In this document: positions 8,346 to 16,812 of the stretch, in pieces
Layout of the letters: each line of letters opens with the position of its first letter
Position numbering within the stretch: position 1 is the stretch's first letter
Source: Alkalibacillus silvisoli
GTDB taxonomy: Bacteria; Bacillota; Bacilli; Bacillales; Alkalibacillaceae
Direction: 5' to 3'
Length of the DNA: 64,000 nucleotides
Assembly (NCBI RefSeq): GCF_039521975.1
Contig: NZ_BAAACZ010000003.1
Span: forward strand, 186,001-250,000
Made by a program: the position numbers and the translations under genes
The notes under the pieces: model-generated
Told to the model about the DNA's origin: nothing
Database searches by the model: none
The model's input: the letters and a program-made list of their open reading frames with translations, nothing else

Positions 8346-9206
8346 ATGAATAAACACGTATTATTAGTAGATGGTATGGCGCTGTTATTCCGCGCTTTTT
8401 ATGCAACGGCAATGAATAATAACTTTATGATTAATAGTAAAGGGATTCCAACGAATGCGATTCACGGTTTTATCCGCCATTTATTAACATCAACAAATAC
8501 ATTTCAGCCATCACACGTTATTTGTTGTTGGGATATGGGGAGTCATACATTTAGAAACGATTTATATACTGAATACAAAGCTAATCGCGGTGCACCACCT
8601 GAAGAGTTAGTCCCGCAATTTGATCTCGTTAAAGAAGTAACAGAAGCGATGGACATTCCGAATGTTGGAGTAGCAGGTTTTGAAGCGGATGATTGTATTG
8701 GTACATTAGCTCAAGCTTATCAAGGTGAAGCGGATGTGACGATTTTAACGGGTGATCAAGATATTTTACAGCTTTTAGATGATGGAATTCGAGTAGCCTT
8801 ATTGAAAAAAGGTTACGGTAACTATGATGTATATGAAGCGGACCGTTTCTTAGAAGAGAAAGGTATTACCCCTAAACAAATGATTGATCTTAAAGCAATG
8901 ATGGGGGATTCGAGCGATAATTACCCTGGTGTTAGAGGTGTTGGTGAGAAGACAGCATTAAAGCTATTAATCAATCATGGTTCTTTAGATGCTATTTTAG
9001 ACAATTTAGATTTGTTAACGAAAGCGCAAAAAACTAAATTTGAGAATGACCTCGAGATGATCCACCTTTCACGTAAATTAGCTGAAATCCATTGCGAAAC
9101 TGGAGTGACGTGTGACTTAAATGGTGCCGAGTTTAAAATAAACCGCGAACGTGTTATAGATAAGTTTAACGAATTAGAATTCAAACGATTAGGTGAATAC
9201 GTCTAA
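8346..9206 (+). CDS. ypcP: 5'-3' exonuclease (YpcP-like, FEN/PolA-exo family)
   Basis: A 286-aa stand-alone version of the 5'-nuclease domain of DNA polymerase I. The metal-binding acidic clusters are visible: LLVDGMALLFRAF at the N-terminus, GFEADDCIGTLA and TILTGDQDILQLL in the middle, and MMGDSSDNYPGV followed by the helix-hairpin-helix GVGEKTALKLL. It removes RNA primers or flaps during lagging-strand synthesis and repair. I chose the ATG at 8346 because GGAGTGAG lies just upstream and the family starts at this conserved strand; the same frame stays open further upstream but overlaps the previous gene. Confidence 0.92.
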   Translation: MNKHVLLVDGMALLFRAFYATAMNNNFMINSKGIPTNAIHGFIRHLLTSTNTFQPSHVICCWDMGSHTFRNDLYTEYKANRGAPPEELVPQFDLVKEVTEAMDIPNVGVAGFEADDCIGTLAQAYQGEADVTILTGDQDILQLLDDGIRVALLKKGYGNYDVYEADRFLEEKGITPKQMIDLKAMMGDSSDNYPGVRGVGEKTALKLLINHGSLDAILDNLDLLTKAQKTKFENDLEMIHLSRKLAEIHCETGVTCDLNGAEFKINRERVIDKFNELEFKRLGEYV

Positions 9207-9216
9207 GAGAGATTGC

Positions 9217-9666
9217 ATGCGTTTATGGTCTGTACATCCGAAATATTTAGATTCTAAAGGGTTAGTCGCTTTATGGCGTGAAACATTACTGGCGCAAAAA
9301 GTACTACTAGGTGAGACGAAAGGGTACCGCAACCATCCACAACGTATTCGTTTTCGCGAGCATGGACAACCTGTTGCAGCCATTGGGTCTTATTTAAATG
9401 GAATCTATGAAGAGGCATCGATGAGAGGGTACCGTTTTGATGCTACAAAAATACATTCATTTAAAGAAGTTTCCGCGATTACCTTGAATACGGGGCAATT
9501 AGCTTACGAGTGGGAGCATTTATTAAAGAAACTCGCTGAACGTTCCCCTAATTGCTATCAACAATATAAAGACTATCATGAAACGAAAGTAAAACCTCAT
9601 CCCATGTTTGTTCTTAATGAAGGACCAGTTGAAGATTGGGAGCGAACACAATCTAATATGAGATAA
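9217..9666 (+). CDS. Pyrimidine dimer DNA glycosylase family protein
   Basis: A 149-aa protein starting MRLWSVHPKYLDSKGLVALW, the hallmark N-terminus of the bacterial Pyr_excise family related to T4 endonuclease V. Further conserved blocks are LLGETKGYRNHPQ, IRFREHGQP, AIGSYLNGIYEEA and RGYRFDATKI. Family members excise UV photodimers or act as base-excision glycosylases. An in-frame GTG at 9193 would overlap the exonuclease gene; the family N-terminus and the AAGAGAG site favour the ATG at 9217. It begins 10 bp after the exonuclease stop, making a small DNA-repair operon. Confidence 0.85.
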   Translation: MRLWSVHPKYLDSKGLVALWRETLLAQKVLLGETKGYRNHPQRIRFREHGQPVAAIGSYLNGIYEEASMRGYRFDATKIHSFKEVSAITLNTGQLAYEWEHLLKKLAERSPNCYQQYKDYHETKVKPHPMFVLNEGPVEDWERTQSNMR

Positions 9667-9680
9667 AGAAAGGGTTTTAT

Positions 9681-10208
9681 ATGAGTCATTTAAAATTAAT
9701 TAAACCAACAGCTTCATTACAAGATGCATATATGGACTTTTACCATGAATGGGTGAGTAGTGGTGAAGAAATTATTCCAGCAGCATTAAGAAAAGACCCT
9801 GCTAATTTTGATCAGCTAGTGCAACACTTATTAAATATAGAAGAAGGAATCGGTTTACAAGAAGGGTATGTCCCAGCTTCAACGAGGTGGCTAGTAGATG
9901 AAAAATATAAAATATTAGGTGCTTGTAACATTCGCCATGACTTAACGGGTCCGCTACTTGAAAGGGGCGGTCATGTTGGTTATGGTGTAAGGCCATCTGA
10001 GCGTGGGTTAGGATATGCAACGTTTATCTTGGGGGAATCTTTAAAGCTATTAAAAGCTTTAGAGGTTCCAAGAGCATTAGTAACTTGTAATGACGGGAAT
10101 ATCGCGTCTTTGCGGGTAATCGAAAAGAACAATGGAATGCAAGGATTGCCGTTCACTGAAGAAGATGGCAATGTTGTAAGACGCTATTGGATTGACCTTC
10201 GAGAGTAA
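9681..10208 (+). CDS. GNAT-family N-acetyltransferase
   Basis: A 175-aa protein with the acetyl-CoA binding motif of GNAT enzymes (GGHVGYGVRPSERGLGYA, then a helix FILGESLKLLKAL) and the C-terminal CNDGNIASLRVIEKNNGM block. It transfers an acetyl group to an amine on an unknown acceptor. It lies 14 bp after the glycosylase gene behind an AAAGGG site and is probably in the same transcript. Nothing in the sequence identifies the substrate. Confidence 0.85.
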   Translation: MSHLKLIKPTASLQDAYMDFYHEWVSSGEEIIPAALRKDPANFDQLVQHLLNIEEGIGLQEGYVPASTRWLVDEKYKILGACNIRHDLTGPLLERGGHVGYGVRPSERGLGYATFILGESLKLLKALEVPRALVTCNDGNIASLRVIEKNNGMQGLPFTEEDGNVVRRYWIDLRE

Positions 10209-10326
10209 AATGGAGGTCAGTGATAGATCGTGTATAATCCCGATATATAAGTTAAATAGTTAGGCATATAATATTAATTTTGCTATTCTTCATATAACGA
10301 ATGTGTCTTGAAGGGAGATTTAATTC

Positions 10327-11289
10327 ATGGAGCTCTTAGGAATTCATCATGTATCAGCCATGACGAAACATGCACAACAAAATGTCGACTTTTATACGGA
10401 GTTACTCGGTATGAGATTAGTTAAAAAGACAGTCAATCAAGATGATCCATCAATGTATCATTTGTTTTATGGTGATGAAGTGGGGAATCCCGGTACGGAG
10501 TTAACCTTTTTTGAAATGACACAAATTGGACAAAACCATGATGGGAATAATAGCATTTCTACAACATCATTACGAGTACCTAATAATGAAGCATTACAAT
10601 ATTGGGAGAAGCGGTTAACTGAAGCAGGTGTGGAACATGAAGGTATTGTTGAACAATTTGGACGAAAAGTACTGCCATTTCGTGATTTTGAAAATCAACG
10701 TCTTACGTTAGTTTCTGATGAAAATAATCAAGGTGTCTTGGCTGGTTCACCTTGGGAAAAGTCTAAGGCAAATCCAAAGCATGGCATAATTGGATTAGGT
10801 CCTATTCATTTAACGGTTCCAAACCTAGATCGAACTGAGCCTATTTTAACTAAGTTATTAAGCTTTAGTCGTTCTGGAACATATACCCACCATCAGACAG
10901 AAAAGGAAGTTGTGGTGTTTGAAACAGGTGAAGGTGGTACTGGAGCAGAACTTCATGTGCATGAACGACCTGATGTCTTAGCTGAACGTTTAGGTCGGGG
11001 TGGTGTCCATCATGTTGCGTTTCGCGTAAAGGATGAAGAAGAAATGCACCAATGGATTGATCGACTAAACAAGGCGAAAATTGGTAACTCAGGTTTTGTA
11101 GACCGTTTTTATTTTAAGTCAGTTTATTTCCGTGAACCTAATGGTATTTTATTTGAATTAGCCACTGATGGCCCAGGCTTTACGACTGATGAAGGTGAAG
11201 CAACACTTGGTGAATCATTAGCACTACCTCCATTCTTAGAAGAAAAAAGAGAACAAATCGAACGACAATTAAGTTCCATTGAATACTAA
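10327..11289 (+). CDS. Ring-cleaving dioxygenase of the Mhq type (glyoxalase fold)
   Basis: A 320-aa protein made of two glyoxalase/VOC halves, beginning LGIHHVSAMTKHAQQNVDFY and with the second half starting GPIHLTVPNLDR. Metal-ligand-like His and Glu residues are seen in GIHHV, HHVAFRV and ILFELATDGPGF. It resembles B. subtilis MhqA/MhqO/MhqE, which detoxify quinones and hydroquinones. In B. subtilis these genes answer to MhqR; an MhqR-like regulator is encoded at 57083 in this window, but its palindromic operator is not seen upstream of this gene. A terminator follows at once. Confidence 0.88.
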   Translation: MELLGIHHVSAMTKHAQQNVDFYTELLGMRLVKKTVNQDDPSMYHLFYGDEVGNPGTELTFFEMTQIGQNHDGNNSISTTSLRVPNNEALQYWEKRLTEAGVEHEGIVEQFGRKVLPFRDFENQRLTLVSDENNQGVLAGSPWEKSKANPKHGIIGLGPIHLTVPNLDRTEPILTKLLSFSRSGTYTHHQTEKEVVVFETGEGGTGAELHVHERPDVLAERLGRGGVHHVAFRVKDEEEMHQWIDRLNKAKIGNSGFVDRFYFKSVYFREPNGILFELATDGPGFTTDEGEATLGESLALPPFLEEKREQIERQLSSIEY

Positions 11290-11295
11290 ATTTTA

Positions 11296-11330
11296 AAAAG
11301 CCGGTTCATTCAAGTGAACTGGCTTTAATT
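11296..11330 (+). terminator. Intrinsic terminator after the dioxygenase gene
   Basis: The stem AAAGCCGGTTCA/TGAACTGGCTTT has one G-T pair and a 6-nt loop, flanked by A and T tracts. It begins 7 bp past the stop. Confidence 0.85.
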
Positions 11331-11404
11331 CTATTAAGCTACATTTTTATCCAAAAACTGATACAATAAAAAAGATTAATAGATTATAGTAGGTGAACAT
11401 AAAC

Positions 11405-11731
11405 ATGAAAAAAGTACACTGTCAAAATTGTCAAAAGCAAATCGAATCGAAAAAAGATTTATACACGACACAAATATTTTTCATGGTCCAAGCTTATTGT
11501 AAAAATTGTTACATAGAAAAGATTAAAAAACTCTCCTCATTAGTGGTTAGTAATACGCCATTAAATGGTAAGTATTCTAACTTTTTGGCCGCAATAACTT
11601 TGGTCGGATTAATATTAGTTTATTTTGCTGAAATACAATATATTAAAATCCCTCTAATATTAGTGTTAAGCCTCGTATTGCTAATGCGAATTTATTCTTT
11701 TGTAAGATTTGAACGTCACTTACCATTTTAA
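11405..11731 (+). CDS. Small membrane protein with N-terminal zinc ribbon (paralogue of 54466-54807)
   Basis: A 108-aa protein of unknown function. Cys6-x2-Cys9 and Cys32-x2-Cys35 form a likely zinc ribbon, followed by PLNGKYSNF, then two hydrophobic helices (about 60-78 and 80-96) and a basic tail. A second gene in this window encodes the same architecture with the motif PFNGRYANI, so this is a real family. I chose the ATG at 11405, which has AGGTG upstream; an in-frame GTG at 11393 is less likely. The ribbon should face the cytoplasm, by inference. Confidence 0.75.
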   Translation: MKKVHCQNCQKQIESKKDLYTTQIFFMVQAYCKNCYIEKIKKLSSLVVSNTPLNGKYSNFLAAITLVGLILVYFAEIQYIKIPLILVLSLVLLMRIYSFVRFERHLPF

Positions 11732-11746
11732 AGGTGGGGTTACGCT

Positions 11747-12625
11747 ATGAGGTATAGTGTCTTATTAGTGTTATTTGGAGCAATCTTGTGGGGGACAACA
11801 GGAACAGCTCAAGCTTTGGCACCTGAATCAAGCCCATTAGTTGTAGGTGCATTACGATTATTAATTGGTGGTGGCTCTTTAATTTTACTAATCGTTATTC
11901 AAAATCGTTTATCGATTAAAGGGATACCCAAAAAGGCATTGTTAATTAGTGCTTTAGCGATGGCATTGTATCAACCATTTTTCTTTTCAGGTGTTGATTT
12001 GACAGGGGTTGCAATTGGTACAGTTGTTGCTATTTGTAGTGCACCGGTCTTTGCAGGTATAATGGAAGGATTTATACATAAACGACTCCCTGACCGTGTT
12101 TGGGTAGTATCTACGGTACTTGCCTTAATTGGGTGTGTTTTATTGTTCCAATCTGGTGAAGAGGTCACTTTCGATTTACTAGGGATGGTTTTTTCATTGT
12201 TGGCAGGTTTAGCATTTGCTATTTATACATTTGTAAGTAAAGACCTTGTGACAAACTATCCACCTGATGTCGTGGTGGCCGTTGTCTTTAGTACAGCTGC
12301 AGTGTTCTTATTGCCTATTTTGTTTATCTATGATTTAAGCTTTGCATTTCAACTTTCCGGGGCTATTAGCATGTTACACCTTGGATTGATTGCTACAGCT
12401 GTAGCTTATTTGTTGTTTGCAAGAGGGTTAAAAGGAGTACCTGCTTCGATGGCTGTAACTTTAGCATTAGCTGAACCAGTCACAGCTTTCCTACTTGGTA
12501 TTTTACTACTTGGTGAGCCATTAACTGTTTTATCAGGATTTGGTTTATTTTTATTAGTTGTCGGTTTAGTTCTACTCGCTAACAAGCCCAAAATATTATC
12601 TAGGATTGAAGCTAAAAAACAGTGA
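11747..12625 (+). CDS. EamA-family (DMT superfamily) transporter
   Basis: A 292-aa integral membrane protein with about ten helices in two EamA repeats (first: LFGAILWGTTGTAQALAPES; second: GMVFSLLAGLAFAIYTFVSK). The C-terminal half keeps the typical LAEPVTAFLLGILLLGEPLT motif. Family members export amino acids, metabolites or drugs; the substrate is not predictable here. It follows the zinc-ribbon gene by 15 bp behind AAAGGTGGGG, so the two may share a transcript. Its stop codon lies inside the terminator stem. Confidence 0.88.
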   Translation: MRYSVLLVLFGAILWGTTGTAQALAPESSPLVVGALRLLIGGGSLILLIVIQNRLSIKGIPKKALLISALAMALYQPFFFSGVDLTGVAIGTVVAICSAPVFAGIMEGFIHKRLPDRVWVVSTVLALIGCVLLFQSGEEVTFDLLGMVFSLLAGLAFAIYTFVSKDLVTNYPPDVVVAVVFSTAAVFLLPILFIYDLSFAFQLSGAISMLHLGLIATAVAYLLFARGLKGVPASMAVTLALAEPVTAFLLGILLLGEPLTVLSGFGLFLLVVGLVLLANKPKILSRIEAKKQ

Positions 12626-12660
12626 AGCATTACGTAAGAACGCTTAGCTTCACTGTTTTT
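12613..12660. terminator. Bidirectional terminator shared by two convergent genes
   Basis: The stem AAACAGTGAAGC/GCTTCACTGTTT is flanked by an A-run on the left and a T-run on the right, so it can work on both strands. The TGA of the EamA gene (12623-12625) and the TGA of the minus-strand YggT-like gene (12650-12652) both fall inside the stem. Confidence 0.85.
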
Positions 12661-12958
12661 CATTCCAGCGTCTGTCAAAACCGGTGACTAAGCTAGTTAA
12701 AAAGTAGCCAATCAAAGTGTATATTAAAAATGCAAATATTGCTGAGAATTCGATGACAAATGTACCATCTAGCACAGTAGATGGGAAGATCCCTTCAAAA
12801 GGGTTTAATAGAGGTTCACTCGTCGTATAAACCCATTCGACAAAAGGTGCTGCCTCGGCTGCACCAAATAGTTTAAGTATGATTCGGACTCCTAGAATTA
12901 ACTGAACAACACCGATAACGATATTAATTAAGTGATTAATAAATCCAATTCCTTTCAT
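12650..12958 (-). CDS. YggT-family small membrane protein
   Basis: A 102-aa protein with two hydrophobic helices (residues about 8-30 and 65-90) and the central FVEWVYTTSEPLLNPFEGIF, the characteristic YggT-family loop. YggT proteins (YlmG in the division cluster of Gram-positives) are linked to envelope assembly or osmotic shock tolerance, but the mechanism is unclear. It stands alone here, convergent with the EamA gene, and starts behind GGAGG. Confidence 0.8.
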   Translation of the reverse strand: MKGIGFINHLINIVIGVVQLILGVRIILKLFGAAEAAPFVEWVYTTSEPLLNPFEGIFPSTVLDGTFVIEFSAIFAFLIYTLIGYFLTSLVTGFDRRWNEKQ

Positions 12959-13144
12959 GGTAATACCCTCCTTATTAATTTTATGTTCCGCAATGTTTTG
13001 ATTATTAAACTTAAATGGAGTCTTGAATTTAAATCTTCATTTAAAAATGTGCATTTATTATTTGCTAAATCCCATTTGCTGCATAAGATAATTTATATAT
13101 TGTTTATGTTTTATCTGATAGTTTGAAGAAGGGAGTTTCTTGTC

Positions 13145-14302
13145 GTGGGTTTAAATGATGAGATTTTTCTAAAAAATGAACGACAAGTGAGTTTATATGA
13201 CCGCGCAAAACGTATATGTGAACAGGTTGAACAACATGCCCAAACAGCAGATCAACAAGCACGGTTTCTAGATCAAACGTTGAAAATCTTAAAACGGTAC
13301 GGATACTTATCGATTGTCTTACCAGAGCAATATGGTGGTGAGGATTTAAGCTTATATGAGTGGTTATTTATGCAAGAAAAGATTGCAGAAGGTGATGGAG
13401 CAACAGCCTTATCAGTTGGGTGGCATCTTGGTTTATTAATGGAGATTAAAACAGAAGGTATTTGGTCTAATCCAGTTTATGAAGCCATTGCAGAAGAGGC
13501 GAGTAATCAAAAGCTCTTTAATCGTGCTTCGACTGAACGTAATACAGGAAGTCCAACACGTGGTGGTCAGCCTGAAACGACAGCTGTTTTTAAAGATAAC
13601 CATTACATCATTAATGGTCGTAAAACATTCACAACAATGGCAGAAAAGTTGGATTACGCTTTAGTATCAGCTTATGTACCAGACACAGAAGAGGTGGCTT
13701 GGTTTTTAGTTGATTTGTTAAAAGAAGGTATATCAATAGACCACACTTGGGATACATTAGGCATGAGAGGAACGGGTAGTGATGACCTTGTATTAGATGA
13801 AGTTTTGGTTTCTAAAGACCGGTATGTTGAACCAGTTAGTGGGAAAAAAATGCCTAAAGCATGGCTGTTACATATTCCAGCATGTTATTTAGGTATAGCA
13901 CAAGCCGCCTTAAAAGAAGCGGTATCCTTTGCACAACAATTTCAGCCCAATAGTTTAAACCATCCAATTGCTAAGACGCACCAAGTCAGACAAAAGCTTG
14001 GTGAGATGGGCCTACTTTTAATGCGTTCGCGTCATTTATTATATGACTTAGCCCAACGTTTTGATGATGATCTTGAGAAAAGGTCGTTATTAGCTAATGA
14101 ACTAGCTATGGTTAAAGTGAGCATTACCAATGATGCCGAACGTGTTGTCGATCTTGCTATGCGTATTGCTGGTGGAAGAGGTTTATCAAAAACGTATAAT
14201 TTTGAAAGGTATTACCGGGATGTTAGAGCAGGCTTACACAATCCGCCGTTAGATGATTTAGTTTATGAACAATTAGCTTCCTCTGCCTTAGGTGAGAAAT
14301 AA
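13145..14302 (+). CDS. Acyl-CoA dehydrogenase family flavoprotein (YdbM-like)
   Basis: A 385-aa protein with an N-terminal helical domain (YGYLSIVLPEQYGGEDLS), a middle beta domain (RKTFTTMAEKLDYALVSAYV, then TWDTLGMRGTGSDD, the flavin and acyl-binding segment) and a C-terminal helical domain ending RIAGGRGLSKTYNFERYYRD. It would oxidise an acyl-CoA or act as a related monooxygenase with FAD in the cytoplasm. The start is GTG with AAGGGAG upstream. No other beta-oxidation gene is adjacent, so the physiological substrate is unknown. B. subtilis YdbM is the nearest pattern I recognise. Confidence 0.85.
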   Translation: MGLNDEIFLKNERQVSLYDRAKRICEQVEQHAQTADQQARFLDQTLKILKRYGYLSIVLPEQYGGEDLSLYEWLFMQEKIAEGDGATALSVGWHLGLLMEIKTEGIWSNPVYEAIAEEASNQKLFNRASTERNTGSPTRGGQPETTAVFKDNHYIINGRKTFTTMAEKLDYALVSAYVPDTEEVAWFLVDLLKEGISIDHTWDTLGMRGTGSDDLVLDEVLVSKDRYVEPVSGKKMPKAWLLHIPACYLGIAQAALKEAVSFAQQFQPNSLNHPIAKTHQVRQKLGEMGLLLMRSRHLLYDLAQRFDDDLEKRSLLANELAMVKVSITNDAERVVDLAMRIAGGRGLSKTYNFERYYRDVRAGLHNPPLDDLVYEQLASSALGEK

Positions 14303-14366
14303 ACTTGTCACGTTAATTAAAGCACTTTATAATGAAGGAAACAGTAATTATAAGGAGTAGCGAGGT

Positions 14367-14543
14367 ATGACTACCATATTAATTATTTCAATTGTGATCG
14401 TCATTGTTGTTACGGTATTAACAATTGTTGCGATTTCAAAAGGATATGCTTATGAACATCAAATCGATCCATTACCGAACGAGGGAACAAGTGGAGGAGA
14501 AAGTCAATCCATTAATAGGCAAAAGAAAAACGAGGACAGTTAG
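14367..14543 (+). CDS. YtzI-like small membrane protein
   Basis: A 58-aa protein starting MTTILIISIVIVIVVTVLTI, one transmembrane helix with the N-terminus outside or in the membrane, followed by SKGYAYEHQIDPLP and a hydrophilic tail. The pattern resembles the YtzI family of small Bacillus proteins of unknown function. The Shine-Dalgarno TAAGGAG lies 10 bp before the ATG, and a -10-like TATAAT is about 35 bp further up. The stop codon falls in the loop of a strong terminator. Confidence 0.7.
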   Translation: MTTILIISIVIVIVVTVLTIVAISKGYAYEHQIDPLPNEGTSGGESQSINRQKKNEDS

Positions 14544-14559
14544 GTGTCCTCGTTTTTAT
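14526..14559. terminator. Bidirectional terminator between the YtzI-like gene and the thioredoxin-like gene
   Basis: AAAAACGAGGACA/TGTCCTCGTTTTT is a perfect 13-bp stem with a loop of about 8 nt. It serves the plus-strand small gene and the minus-strand thiol operon. Confidence 0.9.
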
Positions 14560-14566
14560 ATCGGGG

Positions 14567-14980
14567 TTAGTCAATAACAAAATGGTTAAAGAAAGCTTCG
14601 AAGTCTTCATCTGGAGCTGCTCCGACGATGCGGTTGACTTCCTCTCCATTCTCATAATGGACAACAGTTGGTGTGCTTTCTAAACCATAGTCTTGCCAAC
14701 CTTGTTCATGTTCTAATAGGTTGTATAAGACTAAGTCAATATCCATCTCTTCAGCTAAAGGCACTAAGCGAGGTGTCGTTTCTAAACAGTACTGACATTC
14801 AGGGCTGTAGAAGTAGACTGTAACACCTTCTTCATTTTCAAGCTTAGTCTCTAGTTCATTAGGTGAAACTTCATTATCATACAGTGGGTCATCAGTTGTA
14901 TCATTCTGTGAATCAGTTAATAAGATTAATGCGATAAATAAAACGACTACAACTGCAGCGAATATAATTAATTTCTTCAA
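14567..14980 (-). CDS. Membrane-anchored thioredoxin-like protein
   Basis: A 137-aa protein with an N-terminal signal anchor (residues 1-22), an acidic linker and an extracytoplasmic thioredoxin domain with active site PECQYC (Cys62, Cys65) and cis-Pro segment ESTPTVVHY. It follows the BdbC gene by 2 bp on the minus strand. I infer that the pair forms a disulfide-exchange system at the membrane surface, with this protein the partner whose disulfide BdbC regenerates, in the place of BdbD or BdbA. Confidence 0.85.
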   Translation of the reverse strand: MKKLIIFAAVVVVLFIALILLTDSQNDTTDDPLYDNEVSPNELETKLENEEGVTVYFYSPECQYCLETTPRLVPLAEEMDIDLVLYNLLEHEQGWQDYGLESTPTVVHYENGEEVNRIVGAAPDEDFEAFFNHFVID

Positions 14981-14982
14981 GA

Positions 14983-15405
14983 TTAGTCCTCCTTTGAATA
15001 TTTAAACCCTAGTAAGCTCATAATTAAAATCAACGTAAATGCTATCCCAGCTAGGAAAGGTATTGTGATAACTCCGCCCCAATTAATATATTGAGCAATA
15101 CAAGATACTTGTCCGCACGCAGGAGACGAGTCTTGTAGAAATGTTACTTTTTGAATCGCGTAATGATACCAAGATGTCAAAAAGCCGATTGCAGAAAATA
15201 CAATTCCATAAATGAAGGTGTTTCGGTCTTTTAAAATGATCCCGATTAAAAAGATGATGACAAGCGGATACATGATGATCCGTTGATACCAACATAATAA
15301 ACACGGTTCATAATGGCGTATTTCAGAAAAGTAAAGCGAGCCAAGGGTGGCAACTAAGGCGACAACCCAACTATAAACCGCTAAATTCTCTGCTTTCTTT
15401 TTCAT
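14983..15405 (-). CDS. bdbC: Disulfide bond formation protein BdbC (DsbB family)
   Basis: A 140-aa protein with four transmembrane helices. The first Cys pair Cys35-LL-Cys38 lies in the loop PCLLCWYQR, and the second pair is Cys97/Cys102 in SPACGQVSC. DsbB-type proteins pass electrons from an extracellular thiol oxidase to menaquinone. In B. subtilis BdbC works with BdbD in competence and exported protein folding; here the partner is the thioredoxin-like protein downstream. Confidence 0.92.
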   Translation of the reverse strand: MKKKAENLAVYSWVVALVATLGSLYFSEIRHYEPCLLCWYQRIIMYPLVIIFLIGIILKDRNTFIYGIVFSAIGFLTSWYHYAIQKVTFLQDSSPACGQVSCIAQYINWGGVITIPFLAGIAFTLILIMSLLGFKYSKED

Positions 15406-15550
15406 ATATTAATCCCCTAACCATTTTACTTAAAATACCTTTATATATAGAAATTATAGTATGAATCGTTACATAAAGTAAGTAATTTGTTTGAACATTT
15501 TCTAACTAAATCAAAATAGTGTATGATAATAAAAGATTGGAGGTAAGTAG

Positions 15551-16339
15551 ATGGGTAAATTTCATAGTTTTAGTAGTCGAATCGGAACAGCTTTTATGAC
15601 CCTTTTAATAGCGTATGTTGTTTATTTGTTTTATACAGGCTTTCATTTAACTGAAGCTTTTGATTTGTTATCAAATCCTATTATTTGGGCTGTCTTTATT
15701 TTATATTTAGTCCTAAGCTCTTATGTGAATGAGTGGATCGCTAGGAAACTAGAAGACGAATCGAGACGAATGTTTGTCTCTTTATACATGATATCAGGAA
15801 TGTTTGTGTGGTTTGTTTTTTACATTCCAGTATTATTTTCATCATTTTTTGTGTACATATATTTAACGCTTTATAGCAGTATTTTTACAGTTATTGCGTT
15901 TATATTGTTCTATTTTATCGAATCATTCACAAGGAAATCACGAAGGCGTCCATTCTTTGTCGGATTTCCAGCGATTATCATCTTAATGATTATTTTAATA
16001 GTTAACCCTTCTATTACTGAAGGATTTGAAGCGGAATATCGTGACGGAGAATATGTAGCAACGTTTGAAAAGCTTAATGGTGAAGAAGTAGTCGATATAC
16101 CTGTTGAAGAGGGACACCATTATGAGGTGAGCGTTAATTGGGAGCTAGACGATGATACATTGCCATATGGATTAAAGATTCATCCATCTGCTAGTAACCT
16201 TGGAAATATAGAACATATCGGTGAAGATGAGGAATGGCTTTATCAAGTAGAAGCTCATCGTACTGATGATTTACAAATTATATATCATGGTAAAGATATT
16301 GGTGGAACAATTACATTTACTTGGAGAGAACTAGACTAG
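15551..16339 (+). CDS. Hypothetical membrane protein with extracytoplasmic C-terminal domain
   Basis: I do not recognise this 262-aa protein. About five hydrophobic helices fill residues 12-155 (LLIAYVVYLFY, WAVFILYLVLSSYV, GMFVWFVFYIPVLF, IFTVIAFILFYF, AIIILMIILIV). A soluble, acidic, strand-rich domain of about 105 residues follows and probably lies outside the membrane. The start has a GGAGG site and a terminator follows, so it is a single-gene unit between the bdb and ars operons. Confidence 0.75.
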   Translation: MGKFHSFSSRIGTAFMTLLIAYVVYLFYTGFHLTEAFDLLSNPIIWAVFILYLVLSSYVNEWIARKLEDESRRMFVSLYMISGMFVWFVFYIPVLFSSFFVYIYLTLYSSIFTVIAFILFYFIESFTRKSRRRPFFVGFPAIIILMIILIVNPSITEGFEAEYRDGEYVATFEKLNGEEVVDIPVEEGHHYEVSVNWELDDDTLPYGLKIHPSASNLGNIEHIGEDEEWLYQVEAHRTDDLQIIYHGKDIGGTITFTWRELD

Positions 16340-16366
16340 ACTGTCTTCTTGGCAGTCTTTTTTTTG
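16338..16366 (+). terminator. Intrinsic terminator
   Basis: The AGACTG/CAGTCT stem with a 9-nt loop is followed by eight T residues, directly at the stop of the upstream gene. Confidence 0.75.
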
Positions 16367-16446
16367 TTTTTGTAAAGTGTATTGAAAAATAATTATATTT
16401 AACGTATGCTTATATAATTATATGTTTATATAGAGGTGATACTCTT

Positions 16447-16791
16447 ATGGAAAAGGTAGCATTATCGGCACATGAAGTATCAAAAGTGCTGAAATTATTA
16501 GGGGATAACACTCGACTAAAAATTATGCAGTATGTCTTTGAGCAAGAATGCTGTGTTTGTGAATTAGTTGAATTATTAAATATGTCTCAGCCTTCTATTA
16601 GTCAACACTTAAGAAAGTTAAGGGACGCTCAATTAGTACAAGAAAGGCGTAAAGGAAATTGGGTCTTTTATAAAGTGAACGTGGAGAATCGTGCTTATAA
16701 TTTGATTGAAAACATCATAAGAGAACTGCCTAGCATAAAAGATAACTTAGAAGATTTAGATCGACAAAACTTACGCATTATATGTGATTAA
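16447..16791 (+). CDS. arsR: Arsenic-responsive ArsR/SmtB repressor
   Basis: A 114-aa winged-helix regulator. The metalloid sensor cysteines sit in the ECCVCEL motif (Cys35, Cys36, Cys38), and the recognition helix is SQPSISQHLRKLR. It represses the ars operon and is released by arsenite or antimonite. It is the first gene of arsR-arsB-arsC. The AT-rich upstream stretch (about 16400-16430) holds the palindromic ATATAATTATAT, which could be part of the promoter and operator. Confidence 0.92.
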   Translation: MEKVALSAHEVSKVLKLLGDNTRLKIMQYVFEQECCVCELVELLNMSQPSISQHLRKLRDAQLVQERRKGNWVFYKVNVENRAYNLIENIIRELPSIKDNLEDLDRQNLRIICD

Positions 16792-16812
16792 TGAGATAGA
16801 AGGGAGTACATC

